From NCBI GenBank assembly GCA_031270755.1, contig JAISWV010000173.1, forward strand, positions 1-16,852: a stretch of DNA of 16,852 nt. Reading direction: 5' to 3'. Shown piece after piece: positions 1 through 6,761 of the stretch. The notes beneath the pieces were generated by a model, which worked only from the letters and a program-made list of their open reading frames with translations, was not told the DNA's origin and did no database searches. The DNA is from Synergistaceae bacterium (GTDB lineage Bacteria > Synergistota > Synergistia > Synergistales > Aminobacteriaceae). Positions within the stretch are counted from its first letter, which is position 1. Every line of letters starts with the position of its first letter. Made by a program: the position numbers and the translations under genes.

Positions 1-1340
1 CTGGTTAGCACAGGAACGTCGTTGCCCGCGTAATCGTACCCTCCGACATCGAAGGTCGCTATTACAGTGCCACGGGTAGGATGAATGTAAGCGCCGGTAA
101 ACCGCGGATATTTATTGAAGACACCATTGCGATCGAGGTCCAAGAAGCTTCCCTGGCTTTCAGACGCCTGAGCGGGCGTACTGTCCCGCCTCCAGTTTAT
201 GGGATTTATGGAAAGGCCGTCAGGTATGGTATCAATGAATGAATTTACATCCGTTTCGCCGATATCCTCATCTTCGGTGTTGTATGAAATGACGACGCCC
301 GTGTCCGTCGCTCCCGTCGCAAAGGGTATCCCCGTTTCGTCGCACCATTTTTGATCGACGACATGCCCAATCAAATAGGCGGCGACCATTTTATCGAGAG
401 CTTCGGGATGGGCGTATTTGATCCATTTAAGGAGCAGCCGTTGTAGGATCGCTCCCTGGGAGTGGCCGGCATAGATAATCGGACGCTCCGCACCCGGATT
501 GTAGGTGTTCAGGTAATATTCAAAAGCCGCTTTGTTGTCAAGGAGACCCACGTTCTCCATAGCGAGACTGATCCGGTCGTTTTTGGTCAGTTCCGAGTAC
601 CAGCCGATACTGTTGAAAATCGTAAGATTGAACTGCTTATAAAAGGGAGCGAACATATTGGCGCCCCTAAAGATCCCAAACTGCGAATCCCTGATTCTCC
701 CCGCCCCTGTACGCATTTGCGCATCGTCCGCCGAACTCCACTCATACCCCGATCCCCCATACGTGGTTGGAAGAATGTAGAAACAATCGACAGGCTTTGC
801 TTCTCCCTTTCCCCAGCTCCCGGACGAATCGTCATACACCGATTGCGGAGGAACAACCCAGTTATCGCCTGCATAATTCGTTATCTGGAAATTGTACGTT
901 CTTCCGTTTGGCGACGGGATAACGGGATACGGCGCCACTGTGAGGGCCAGCCGGGTACTCTCGCGCAGGTTGCCGCTGGTCACGGAAAGATAGTAAGTCC
1001 CGCTGGAAAGACTGCCCCCTTTCGCGGTCAAGGCCAGTTTTTTCGCGGGGGCGTCATACGCCGCGGTTACCCATCTGAGCGGGCTGCCGCCTTCCGGTAC
1101 ATCATACACTTTCCATATTCCGTCCACATCGCTGGTCAGAGTGAACCCAACGGAACGCATCGTATCGGCGCTGTTATAATCGCCACTTCCGTCATCCTTC
1201 ACAGTAATGGTCCAGTCCGCCGTCGCCCGCGGCGTCGTTCCGGGATCCGCGGCAGCGCCTGAGGCGGTTCCGCATCCCAAAGCCATTATCGCTATCATCA
1301 GTAATGCTATAGAACCAAAAAAGAATCTCACTCGTTTCAT
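1..1340 (-). CDS. DUF3089-family alpha/beta-hydrolase lipoprotein (partial, C-terminus off the left edge)
   Basis: This frame is open from the ATG at 1340 to the window edge, about 446 residues. The start is preceded by a strong GGGGGAAGG ribosome-binding site. Residues 1-23 form a lipoprotein signal (MKRVRFF, hydrophobic run, then ALGC), so the mature protein is probably lipid-anchored at Cys23. Residues ~35-125 look like a small beta-rich Ig-like domain. From ~130 the sequence matches the DUF3089 pattern: CFYILPTTY, then NMFAPFYKQ, then the nucleophile elbow AGHSQGA with the likely catalytic Ser, then AYLIGH. The catalytic Asp/His end of the fold is probably partly outside the window. By family it is a serine hydrolase (esterase/lipase-like) of unknown substrate. 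It appears to be a single gene, with about 650 bp of non-coding DNA upstream. I am confident of the family and not of the substrate. Confidence 0.85.
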   Translation of the reverse strand, partial: MKRVRFFFGSIALLMIAIMALGCGTASGAAADPGTTPRATADWTITVKDDGSGDYNSADTMRSVGFTLTSDVDGIWKVYDVPEGGSPLRWVTAAYDAPAKKLALTAKGGSLSSGTYYLSVTSGNLRESTRLALTVAPYPVIPSPNGRTYNFQITNYAGDNWVVPPQSVYDDSSGSWGKGEAKPVDCFYILPTTYGGSGYEWSSADDAQMRTGAGRIRDSQFGIFRGANMFAPFYKQFNLTIFNSIGWYSELTKNDRISLAMENVGLLDNKAAFEYYLNTYNPGAERPIIYAGHSQGAILQRLLLKWIKYAHPEALDKMVAAYLIGHVVDQKWCDETGIPFATGATDTGVVISYNTEDEDIGETDVNSFIDTIPDGLSINPINWRRDSTPAQASESQGSFLDLDRNGVFNKYPRFTGAYIHPTRGTVIATFDVGGYDYAGNDVPVLT

Positions 1341-1993
1341 TAGAGCCTTCCCCCTTATATAATTCCCGCCTGGGGCAGCATTTCATAAAAAGACAGACTG
1401 CACATTGAAAAAAAGACTTTTCTGTTCTACTGCGCATTCAACTAGCGGAGTGTCGATTTCTCACCTCCCAAAGGCGTTTCCCACACGTTCCTCTTCTATC
1501 TCAATCATTTTCCAGCCTGATCGAGACGCTCTTCCATTACAATTTTTGTCTTGAACTATGCCTTCGGTGGCAGGGGTCGCATACAGGTTTCCGCAGGTTC
1601 ATGTCCTATCAAAAAACAACATAAAACTGTTTCGCGTAATGTTTACCATTTTCTCGATAAAATAAAATTGACTCGAAAAGACACGTGAAAACTTTGTGGG
1701 GATCGAAGTTGGTACTACTTTCTCGAAAAATCGAGCATTGAATCCAGTAATAAATTCAATGTCGACAACTTAACGTAAACTTCGTTTCTGTGCAGAAAGG
1801 TATACCTTTTTGCACACCTCTCTTAAAGTTGTTGACATTGAATAGACTTACTAACAAACATCCCGTGAAATTTAAAGATAATTAAAGTAACATGATTGTA
1901 ATAAACTTTATTACCTGTTTTGATTTTTGTCAAGTAAGAACATTCTTCTTGTAAGAATACCCCGCGCCGCGCCAAAACGACCAGAGACTCGGC
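1341..1993. other. AT-rich intergenic region without a convincing gene
   Basis: No reading frame here has protein-like composition on either strand. The stretch is clearly more AT-rich than its flanks and should hold the promoter of the minus-strand lipoprotein gene, but I could not choose a convincing -35/-10 pair. Its notable content is a nested inverted repeat at 1754-1843 and three copies of CATTGAAT (1736-1743 and 1836-1843 direct, 1754-1761 inverted). Composition change, dyads and adjacent transposon debris suggest imported or rearranged DNA. Confidence 0.6.
1754..1843. repeat. Nested imperfect inverted repeat (90 bp)
   Basis: The outer arms are ATTCAATGTCGACAACTT (1754-1771) and its complement at 1826-1843, matching at 17 of 18 positions. 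Inside lies a second dyad, 1790-1815, a 26-bp near-palindrome (half-sites GTGCAGAAAGGTA and TACCTTTTTGCAC, 12 of 13 paired). The two dyads are roughly concentric (centres near 1798.5 and 1802.5). No T-run follows either arm, so a simple terminator is unlikely. A recombinase or regulator binding site or an element end is possible; a resolvase remnant lies about 150 bp away. Confidence 0.75.
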
Positions 1994-2122
1994 TCACACC
2001 GGATAGTCTCCGCCGGTGATGTCTTTGATGTGTTCGATCTGCCGTTTCCTGATGTTCTCGCGTTCGTTCTGCGCCACAAACGACAGGTGTTTCAGCGCGA
2101 GAAAAAAGTCCGAGATCAAACT
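1994..2122 (-). pseudogene. Serine resolvase/invertase fragment
   Basis: The minus-strand frame ending at 1994 contains SLISDFFLALKHLSFVAQ followed by NERENIRKRQIEHIKD. This is the characteristic end of the catalytic domain and long E helix of serine recombinases of the resolvase/invertase family (family pattern roughly LxFVAQxERENIRxRQxEGI). The catalytic-serine N-terminus and the DNA-binding helix-turn-helix are both absent. The frame stops after ITGGDYPV, where functional members continue into the C-terminal domain. It extends upstream to 2236, but residues before ~39 do not resemble the family. I read it as a decayed piece of a transposon resolvase. Confidence 0.65.
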
Positions 2123-2272
2123 GCGTAAAAAGACCGCATAAAGAGTTAAGTGGATCTGGGTATGGGGGAAACGTCTTTGATTCGGCTTTCCGAAAAGCCC
2201 CTGCAGCGACTTCGTGCGGCAGTCAATGTCTTGCAAGAGCTGCCTTCTAGGATTTCCAGTCTGGCCTATGCC

Positions 2273-2725
2273 TTATGGTTGCTCATTTTCCACCCAGTTT
2301 GCATTCAATGTCCGAGCTCTTCCCTGTAAACTGGTGCGCAAATCCAAAAAGGAGGGATTTGTGTGGAAAAAGCGACGATCGACATGGGAAAAGAGAAAGC
2401 GTTGAAGCGTTACGCGCTCATTGCTCCACTTCTCGAAGAGGGAATCTCCGCGTTTGAATTGGCGCGGAGAAAGATGCTTGTACTCGAAAACGGAGATATT
2501 GGGTGAAGGCCGTTTCCATGCATGCGCAAACATCAACGCGCCCAACGCTACCTTATTCACTTTTCGCGCCACGCCTCCGGAAAACTCATGAAGCACTTTC
2601 AATGCCCCTTCCGTAAAAATCTCTCGCGGCGCTTCCGCCGCCTCCAGATGACTTTTCACGTATATACCCACTTCTTTCTCCGTCAGTCCTTCCAGTATAT
2701 TGCCCATGCCGGGCGCGCACATCAC
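2273..2725 (-). pseudogene. ExeA/TniB-type transposition ATPase, C-terminal fragment
   Basis: The first ~70 residues of this frame carry the lid/sensor region of ExeA/TniB-like AAA+ ATPases: GLTEKEVGIYVKSHLEAA, then FTEGALKVLHEFSGGVARKVNK and VALGALMFAHA. The Walker A and B motifs that should precede this are absent; an in-frame stop lies just upstream of the GTG at 2725. After about residue 70 (2515) the sequence no longer resembles the family and runs antisense through the transposase fragment at 2363-2506. The recognisable remnant is therefore about 2515-2700, and the rest of the frame is fortuitous. Such ATPases assist target selection by Mu/IS481-like transposases, normally encoded just upstream on the same strand. 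Confidence 0.6.
2363..2506 (+). pseudogene. Transposase N-terminal fragment (Mu/IS481-like element with ATPase partner)
   Basis: A 47-codon frame starts at GTG 2363, with an AAAGGAGGG ribosome-binding site at 2348-2356, and ends at TGA 2504-2506. It contains KALKRYALIAPLLEEGIS followed by AFELARRKMLVLENGDIG. ALxRYALIAPLLEEG is typical of the extreme N-terminus of integrase-core (rve) transposases paired with an ExeA/TniB-like ATPase. All DNA-binding and DDE catalytic parts are missing. The intact ribosome-binding site suggests that this is the true 5' end of the former gene, cut off after about 45 codons. A fragment of the matching ATPase begins almost immediately downstream but on the other strand, so the element has been rearranged. 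Confidence 0.6.
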
Positions 2726-2841
2726 AATACCTCATCACAATAAAAAACTGGAAGATCGCCCCTCCAGCCTTTCGCATTACCTCAAACCGAGTTTACGCTC
2801 TGAAGAAAGCCTTTGTGAAACTCTTTCTTTGGCAGCAAATA

Positions 2842-3057
2842 CTAACGCTCTTTGCGCTTTGCTGCTGCCAGTGCCGCCGCCAACATTGCAAGTGCCATGC
2901 CGCCTGTCCCCGTGCTGCAGCCGCCGTCCCTGCTGCTGGAGCTGCTGGGCTTTCCTCGTTTCGTTTCCAGTTCCACTCTCAATTGACTTTGATCGTCATA
3001 TGGCCTGTTAAAACAACAGTTATCGAGGTACAAACGTAATTTCCTCGTGCTTCCCAC
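2842..3057 (-). pseudogene. Chimeric frame: PIN-domain N-terminus joined to Synerg-CTERM tail
   Basis: A 71-codon frame runs from a possible GTG at 3057 to TAG at 2842. Residues 7-33 (LRLYLDNCCFNRPYDDQSQL and the following RVELETK) match the N-terminal strand and first conserved Asp of a common PIN-domain (VapC-like) family. Residues 36-71 are unrelated: a PSSSSS linker, DGGCSTGTGG, a hydrophobic MALAMLAAALAAA run and KRKER. That is the layout of a Synerg-CTERM sorting signal (Ser linker, Gly/Cys motif, membrane helix, basic tail). The join at about 2950-2955 is in frame. Upstream of 3057 there is no strong ribosome-binding site and no signal peptide, so a functional exported product is unlikely. 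I interpret it as two gene ends fused by deletion. Expression of the short protein cannot be excluded. Confidence 0.6.
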
Positions 3058-3080
3058 CCTAATAAGAGGCATTGAAAGCC

Positions 3081-4076
3081 CTAGCCCAGCCAGCGGATCT
3101 TGTACTTTTTTAAAAAACCCACGGGATTGTAGGACTCCTTGGCCTGACGTATACCGGGGGAGCCCATGTCCTGCTCGCGGTTGACGGTCCGGAACCCGGA
3201 CGTGTCCGCCAAAAAGGCCAAAAATTGCTGGTTGATGGCCTGGTATACCCCTTTGTAGCTGTCCAGGCCCTTTTCGAAGTGGATGACCACCGTGCCGTCG
3301 CCCAAGTCCTCGGCGACGGTATAGGCGATGGTCTTGTCGTCTACGGAAAGGGACCCGCCCAAAATGCCCGGCAGGTTTTCCCATTGATCCAGAACGCGCG
3401 CGATGGCGATATTTTCGGCTACCAAGCCCGGAGATTCTTCGCAGCCACGCCATTCGCACCACTCTTGCTGCATGTCGCGTATGAGGCCGATACGTTTCGC
3501 GCAAATCGGAGCGTAGGTGTAGTCGTAAAGCTTCTTGAACTGATTCAGCAGGTTTTTTTTCTTGTGCATTTTATTTCCCGACAACGAGACCATTGTCTTG
3601 TAATCGTAGAGATACTCCCACTCGGAGCGCTGCTCTTCCACGAGGACGCGCCCCTGAAGCCGTTCTTGCCATAGGTCCGTCAACGCCTGAGGGGTGCGCT
3701 CGAACACGGTGCCGGGGACGACGGCCTTGTCCAGGACCTTCGCCCAGTCGGGGCGGTCCCAGTTTCCCACGGGCGCCCAGTAGACGGGTTCGGGTCCGCT
3801 GGTCAGACGCAGCCAGCAGAGGCCGTCGTCGAACGCCCATTCGTACTTCCGCTCTTCCGACCATCCCCATATATTGATGAAAGAATAATCCGAGGCTTTT
3901 TCGGAGCAGCACGCGAAAAGCCCGGAGTATTCCTCCCTGCGCTCCATCGAGAGGGGCTCGAAGTTCAACTCCGAGCGGTGACGGTGACCGGAGATGAGTT
4001 CGGCAGGACAACAATCGCCCAGATCGATGTCTCGTTCGATATGGGATTCGACATCACATTTTACGTTGACACACAT
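3081..4076 (-). CDS. DUF2156 protein (LPG synthase C-terminal-like aminoacyl transferase domain)
   Basis: The product is 331 residues. The ATG at 4076 is chosen because AAAGGAG lies 7-8 bp upstream, overlapping the stop of the preceding methyltransferase gene; the frame could extend to 4124, but that start lies inside the upstream gene. Recognisable DUF2156 blocks are FEPLSMERREEY (39-50), ASDYSFINIWGW (61-72), EPVYWAPVG (96-104), YLYDYKTMVSLSGNKMHKKK (155-174) and NLLNQFKKLYDY (175-186). The family is the double-GNAT cytoplasmic part of MprF-type lysyl-phosphatidylglycerol synthases; no membrane helices are present here. Stand-alone members are common and mostly uncharacterised. Downstream of a PmtA-like gene, a role in transferring an aminoacyl group to a membrane lipid is plausible inference. 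The N-terminal ~30 residues are Cys-rich and not conserved. Confidence 0.85.
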   Translation of the reverse strand: MCVNVKCDVESHIERDIDLGDCCPAELISGHRHRSELNFEPLSMERREEYSGLFACCSEKASDYSFINIWGWSEERKYEWAFDDGLCWLRLTSGPEPVYWAPVGNWDRPDWAKVLDKAVVPGTVFERTPQALTDLWQERLQGRVLVEEQRSEWEYLYDYKTMVSLSGNKMHKKKNLLNQFKKLYDYTYAPICAKRIGLIRDMQQEWCEWRGCEESPGLVAENIAIARVLDQWENLPGILGGSLSVDDKTIAYTVAEDLGDGTVVIHFEKGLDSYKGVYQAINQQFLAFLADTSGFRTVNREQDMGSPGIRQAKESYNPVGFLKKYKIRWLG

Positions 4077-4090
4077 TTTCAAGACTCCTT

Positions 4091-4855
4091 TTACTTCATG
4101 ACTCCTTCTATAGCTTTTGTACATTCGTAAACGAACGCGGGAGGAACGTTGCGCAAAACGAACGATATCTCCACTCTGGCAAAACGTTTTTCGAAATAAG
4201 GCTTCATGTGCTTGGAATACTGGTACGCGATCAATTTTCCGCCGGGTTTCAGGGTCTTATCGATAGCGTCCAAAATGGAGGCCGTCATGCGGGGAGGCAG
4301 GACGGCAAACGGCAAGCTGGACACCACGCAGTCCAACTGCCGGGTATTCCCGGACATGATCCGCGGCAGTTCCCGGGCGTCGCCGTACACCGTGACGCCC
4401 GGATGCTCGGCCTCAATCATGGCCTTCAGGGTCGGATCGATCTCGAAGACCAACAAATGGCCGCTTTGCTTCAGTTTTTGGACGATGGCTCTCGTGAAAA
4501 CTCCCGTTCCCGCCCCCAGCTCCGCGATGCTTTGGACGTCGTTCCATTCGATTTTGTCCATCATCGCCCTCGTCAGATAAGGAGAACTGGGCATAACACT
4601 GCCCACTTGACGGGGAGCGCCCACGAAGCGGCGCAAAAAAACCACACCTTCGTTTACCCTGGATCTCAACATCTTGCTTTGCTTACGTAATTGTTTGTAA
4701 GACACTATCAATTGGCAACCCCCATGACTGCTGCGAAAATACAAAATGCCTGCGCGGTTTATGCGCCAAAAGTCGTTCTCTTTCAGTCGTCCTCTCCTAA
4801 TGATTTCTTGTAAATATTTATGGTAAATATGCTCTCTCGATACGCTCGTTTTCAT
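4091..4855 (-). CDS. SAM-dependent methyltransferase, phospholipid N-methyltransferase (PmtA)-like
   Basis: A class I Rossmann methyltransferase. From the ATG at 4855 (254 residues) the core has RVNEGVVFLRRFVGAPRQVG (66-85), motif I AELGAGTGVF (111-120), the acidic post-I site FEID (137-140), an SSLPFA motif (179-184), LKPGGKLIAY (202-211) and VPPAFVYE (237-244). The VGSVMPSSPYLTRAM and NVPPAFVY blocks fit the PmtA/rRNA-dimethylase-like group that methylates phosphatidylethanolamine. Start choice is uncertain: none of the ATGs at 4972, 4855 or 4675 has a good ribosome-binding site. Residues before ~62 are not typical of PmtA, so 4675 would give the minimal domain, while the stretch above 4855 looks non-coding. 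Its stop lies 14 bp before the DUF2156 start, so the two genes are almost certainly co-transcribed. The substrate is not proven by sequence. Confidence 0.8.
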   Translation of the reverse strand: MKTSVSREHIYHKYLQEIIRRGRLKENDFWRINRAGILYFRSSHGGCQLIVSYKQLRKQSKMLRSRVNEGVVFLRRFVGAPRQVGSVMPSSPYLTRAMMDKIEWNDVQSIAELGAGTGVFTRAIVQKLKQSGHLLVFEIDPTLKAMIEAEHPGVTVYGDARELPRIMSGNTRQLDCVVSSLPFAVLPPRMTASILDAIDKTLKPGGKLIAYQYSKHMKPYFEKRFARVEISFVLRNVPPAFVYECTKAIEGVMK

Positions 4856-4951
4856 TATACCGCACTCGAAAGGGCGGAACTTCGAGCAAGGTCGACGCGA
4901 AACGCGAAAAAGGTCGAAAGGTCGAAAAACTCGTTTTCGTATCGGCACGTA

Positions 4952-4980
4952 TTCCGCGTATTCCGCCCGCATGTGATAAT
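4952..4980 (+). promoter_or_regulatory. Possible promoter of the M23-ROK-YgjP operon
   Basis: GATAAT at 4975-4980 matches five of six bases of the -10 consensus and would give a leader of about 30 nt before TTG 5016. Seventeen bases upstream is only a poor -35 (TTCCGC), so this rests mainly on the -10 and on its position in the divergent intergenic region. Confidence 0.3.
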
Positions 4981-5015
4981 ATGTACTCGGAGCGGCTGAA
5001 AGGAGAGTGTGGTGT

Positions 5016-5828
5016 TTGTTTTCACATTTGAGGACTTCCAGCAGGTATATTGTTTTCGGTGTTGTTTTTAGTATTGTTTCCCTTTTTCCCAGAGCGTTTG
5101 CCCAGGAGGCGCTTCAGCCTCCCAATTTGGCATCGATGCCATCCCTGACCTCGATGCTTGCTTTGGCTTCGATGCCTTCTTTAACTCCTTCTTCAACTTC
5201 TTCAACTTCTTCCTCGACGTCGATGCCTTCTTTGAACTCAATGCCTTCTTTGCCGTCGCTGCAGGCTTTCGGGACTCCCAATCCGCCCAATATCGAAAAA
5301 GTCGAAAAAAATGCGCTCAGTGTCATGCCCCAAATGACGTTTTGGCAAAACAACGTCCCCAAAAAAGCCGCTGCTCCCGCCAAGGCGATTCCTATCGCCC
5401 CTTCTCCCCGGTATGGCAGTTTGGCTTTGGTGTGGCCTGTGCGCGGTAAAGTATCCTCCGGCTACGGTTTGCGGGGTACAGGATTGCGTAAGCGCATGCA
5501 CCAGGGAATCGACATTCCCGTCCCGATGGGAACGCCGATACAAGCCGCGTCGGCGGGTACCGTGGCGGAGGCTCGAGTGTACAATGGGTATGGGCAGACG
5601 GTCATTCTGGACCACGGTAAGGGGATGAGGACCCTTTACGCCCATTGCTCGGAGCTGGCGGTGAAACGGGGCGAGCGCGTAGAGCAGGGGCAGGTCATCG
5701 CCTACGCGGGCAGCACGGGACGCGCGACAACTTCCCACCTCCACTTTGGGGTCATGATGGAAGGAGCGTTTCAAGACCCGAGAGCGCTCCTCAAAGACAA
5801 GCCTCAACAGCTCGCGCAAAAACCCTGA
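5016..5828 (+). CDS. Exported M23 (LytM/lysostaphin-type) metallopeptidase
   Basis: The predicted product is 270 residues. I prefer TTG 5016, which has AAAGGAG (4999-5005) 10 bp upstream; the GTG at 5007 is only 1 bp from that site. A signal peptide (hydrophobic 11-24, cleavage after RAFA-29) is followed by a low-complexity Ser/Met/Pro linker (38-83) built from SMPSL-like units. The peptidase domain spans ~134-260 with zinc and catalytic residues in HQGID (H162, D166), YAH (H210) and HLHFG (H241, H243), all intact, so an active endopeptidase cutting peptidoglycan cross-bridges or stems is expected. No LysM or coiled-coil region is seen, so it is less likely to be an EnvC-type activator. It is first in a tight operon; the next gene starts 12 bp downstream. 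Confidence 0.9.
   Translation: MFSHLRTSSRYIVFGVVFSIVSLFPRAFAQEALQPPNLASMPSLTSMLALASMPSLTPSSTSSTSSSTSMPSLNSMPSLPSLQAFGTPNPPNIEKVEKNALSVMPQMTFWQNNVPKKAAAPAKAIPIAPSPRYGSLALVWPVRGKVSSGYGLRGTGLRKRMHQGIDIPVPMGTPIQAASAGTVAEARVYNGYGQTVILDHGKGMRTLYAHCSELAVKRGERVEQGQVIAYAGSTGRATTSHLHFGVMMEGAFQDPRALLKDKPQQLAQKP
5132..5257 (+). repeat. Degenerate tandem repeat in the M23 linker
   Basis: Repeated TCGATGCC(T/A)TC and TTCTTCAAC units encode SMPSL/SM and STSST stretches between the signal peptide and the catalytic domain. Tracts of this kind can change length by replication slippage. Confidence 0.7.
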
Positions 5829-5840
5829 AGAGACCGGTTC

Positions 5841-6761
5841 ATGCAGGCTGTGGGAGTGGACTTGGGCGGTCATAAAGTGGCCGCGGGGTTGGTGGAAGGG
5901 AACTCTATCCGCATCCGCAAAAAGCTCGAAGAACGGACGTCCCCCACGCGGGAACCCGCGCCAGTGATCGCTCAGATCGCTCGAATGGCGCGGGATTTGG
6001 GCGCGGGTGAAAACGTCCCTGTGGGGATTTGTATCCCCGGCGGGATCGACGCGGCGCGGGAGCGGGCCATGATGATCACGAACTTCCCGGGGTGGAACGG
6101 CCTTCCCCTGCGCAGGATGTTCGAAGACGCCGTGGGCGGGTTCGCCGTCATAGAAAATGACGCCAACGCCTATGCGCTGGGCGAGGGATTTGCCGGAGCG
6201 GCCAAGGGGATGACCGACTACGTGGTGCTCACCTTGGGGACGGGAATCGGCGGCGGAGTCGTGGCGGGGGGACGTTTGTTGACGGGCGCTCATGGCATAG
6301 CGGGAGAGCTGGGGCACATGGTGTTGGGGCACGACGAGCCCTGCGGTCCGGGGTGCGGGGGACTTGGCCATTTCGAGGCCTTGTGCGGCGCGGACGCCTT
6401 GGAGCGCAAAGCCAGGGAGATGAGGCTGGGGCAAGGGCAGGAAAATCTCCCCGTTCTCAAAGACCTTTGGCTGATGCGGGACGACCCCGCCGTCGCATCT
6501 TTTTGGGATTTTGCCCTGGACCATATCGCTCGGGGCATCGCCACCTTGGTCCACGTCTTCGACCCTCAGATAATGATCGTCGGAGGAGGGTTGCGCAAGG
6601 GCGTCGGGTTCATGGAGCTTTTAAAGACCCGCATTTTTCGCTATCTGGGAGAACCGTTCAAACAAACAATGAATTTGTGTTCGTCGACTCTGGACACGGA
6701 CGCTCCGATTTTCGGCGCAGCCGCTTCCGCGTTGGCCCGAAGAAGTCGTGCTCCTCTATGA
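5841..6761 (+). CDS. ROK-family sugar kinase (glucokinase-like)
   Basis: A 306-residue protein with ROK architecture: phosphate-1 loop VDLGGHK (6-12), catalytic base Asp in ENDANA (105-110), phosphate-2 GTGIGGG (133-139), GELGH (155-159) and a cysteine-rich zinc loop, C168-x3-C172-x4-H177-F-E179. It probably phosphorylates glucose or a related hexose or N-acetylhexosamine with ATP in the cytoplasm; the family also includes repressors, but no N-terminal DNA-binding domain is present. Two deviations stand out: the usual DxGGTK threonine is His11, and the CxCGxxGC zinc motif is altered, with a shifted first Cys and His replacing the last. The His variant GxxGHxE is seen in some ROK glucokinases. 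Its TGA overlaps the next gene's ATG (ATGA), indicating translational coupling. Confidence 0.88.
   Translation: MQAVGVDLGGHKVAAGLVEGNSIRIRKKLEERTSPTREPAPVIAQIARMARDLGAGENVPVGICIPGGIDAARERAMMITNFPGWNGLPLRRMFEDAVGGFAVIENDANAYALGEGFAGAAKGMTDYVVLTLGTGIGGGVVAGGRLLTGAHGIAGELGHMVLGHDEPCGPGCGGLGHFEALCGADALERKAREMRLGQGQENLPVLKDLWLMRDDPAVASFWDFALDHIARGIATLVHVFDPQIMIVGGGLRKGVGFMELLKTRIFRYLGEPFKQTMNLCSSTLDTDAPIFGAAASALARRSRAPL

Noticed and set aside
462..1262. Long plus-strand open frame of 266 codons
   Set aside because: It is antisense to the DUF3089 lipoprotein gene, which has clear motifs, a signal peptide and a ribosome-binding site; the plus frame has shadow-like Arg/Pro-rich composition.
2162..2329. 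55-codon plus-strand frame with amphipathic-looking sequence (LIRLSEKPLQRLRAAVNVLQ)
   Set aside because: No recognisable family, weak ribosome-binding site, and it lies in mobile-element debris; could be another gene fragment but cannot be supported.
2832..2865. GCAGCAAA/TTTGCTGC inverted repeat at the end of the chimeric frame
   Set aside because: No T-run follows on either strand, and the long loop makes it a weak terminator candidate.
5238..6554. 438-codon minus-strand frame across M23 and ROK genes
   Set aside because: Antisense shadow of two clearly recognised genes; His/Arg/Pro-rich with no motif.
6353..6757. Extended N-terminus for the YgjP-like protein
   Set aside because: This part overlaps the ROK kinase in another frame and has no family similarity; the ATGA overlap at 6758 is the natural start.
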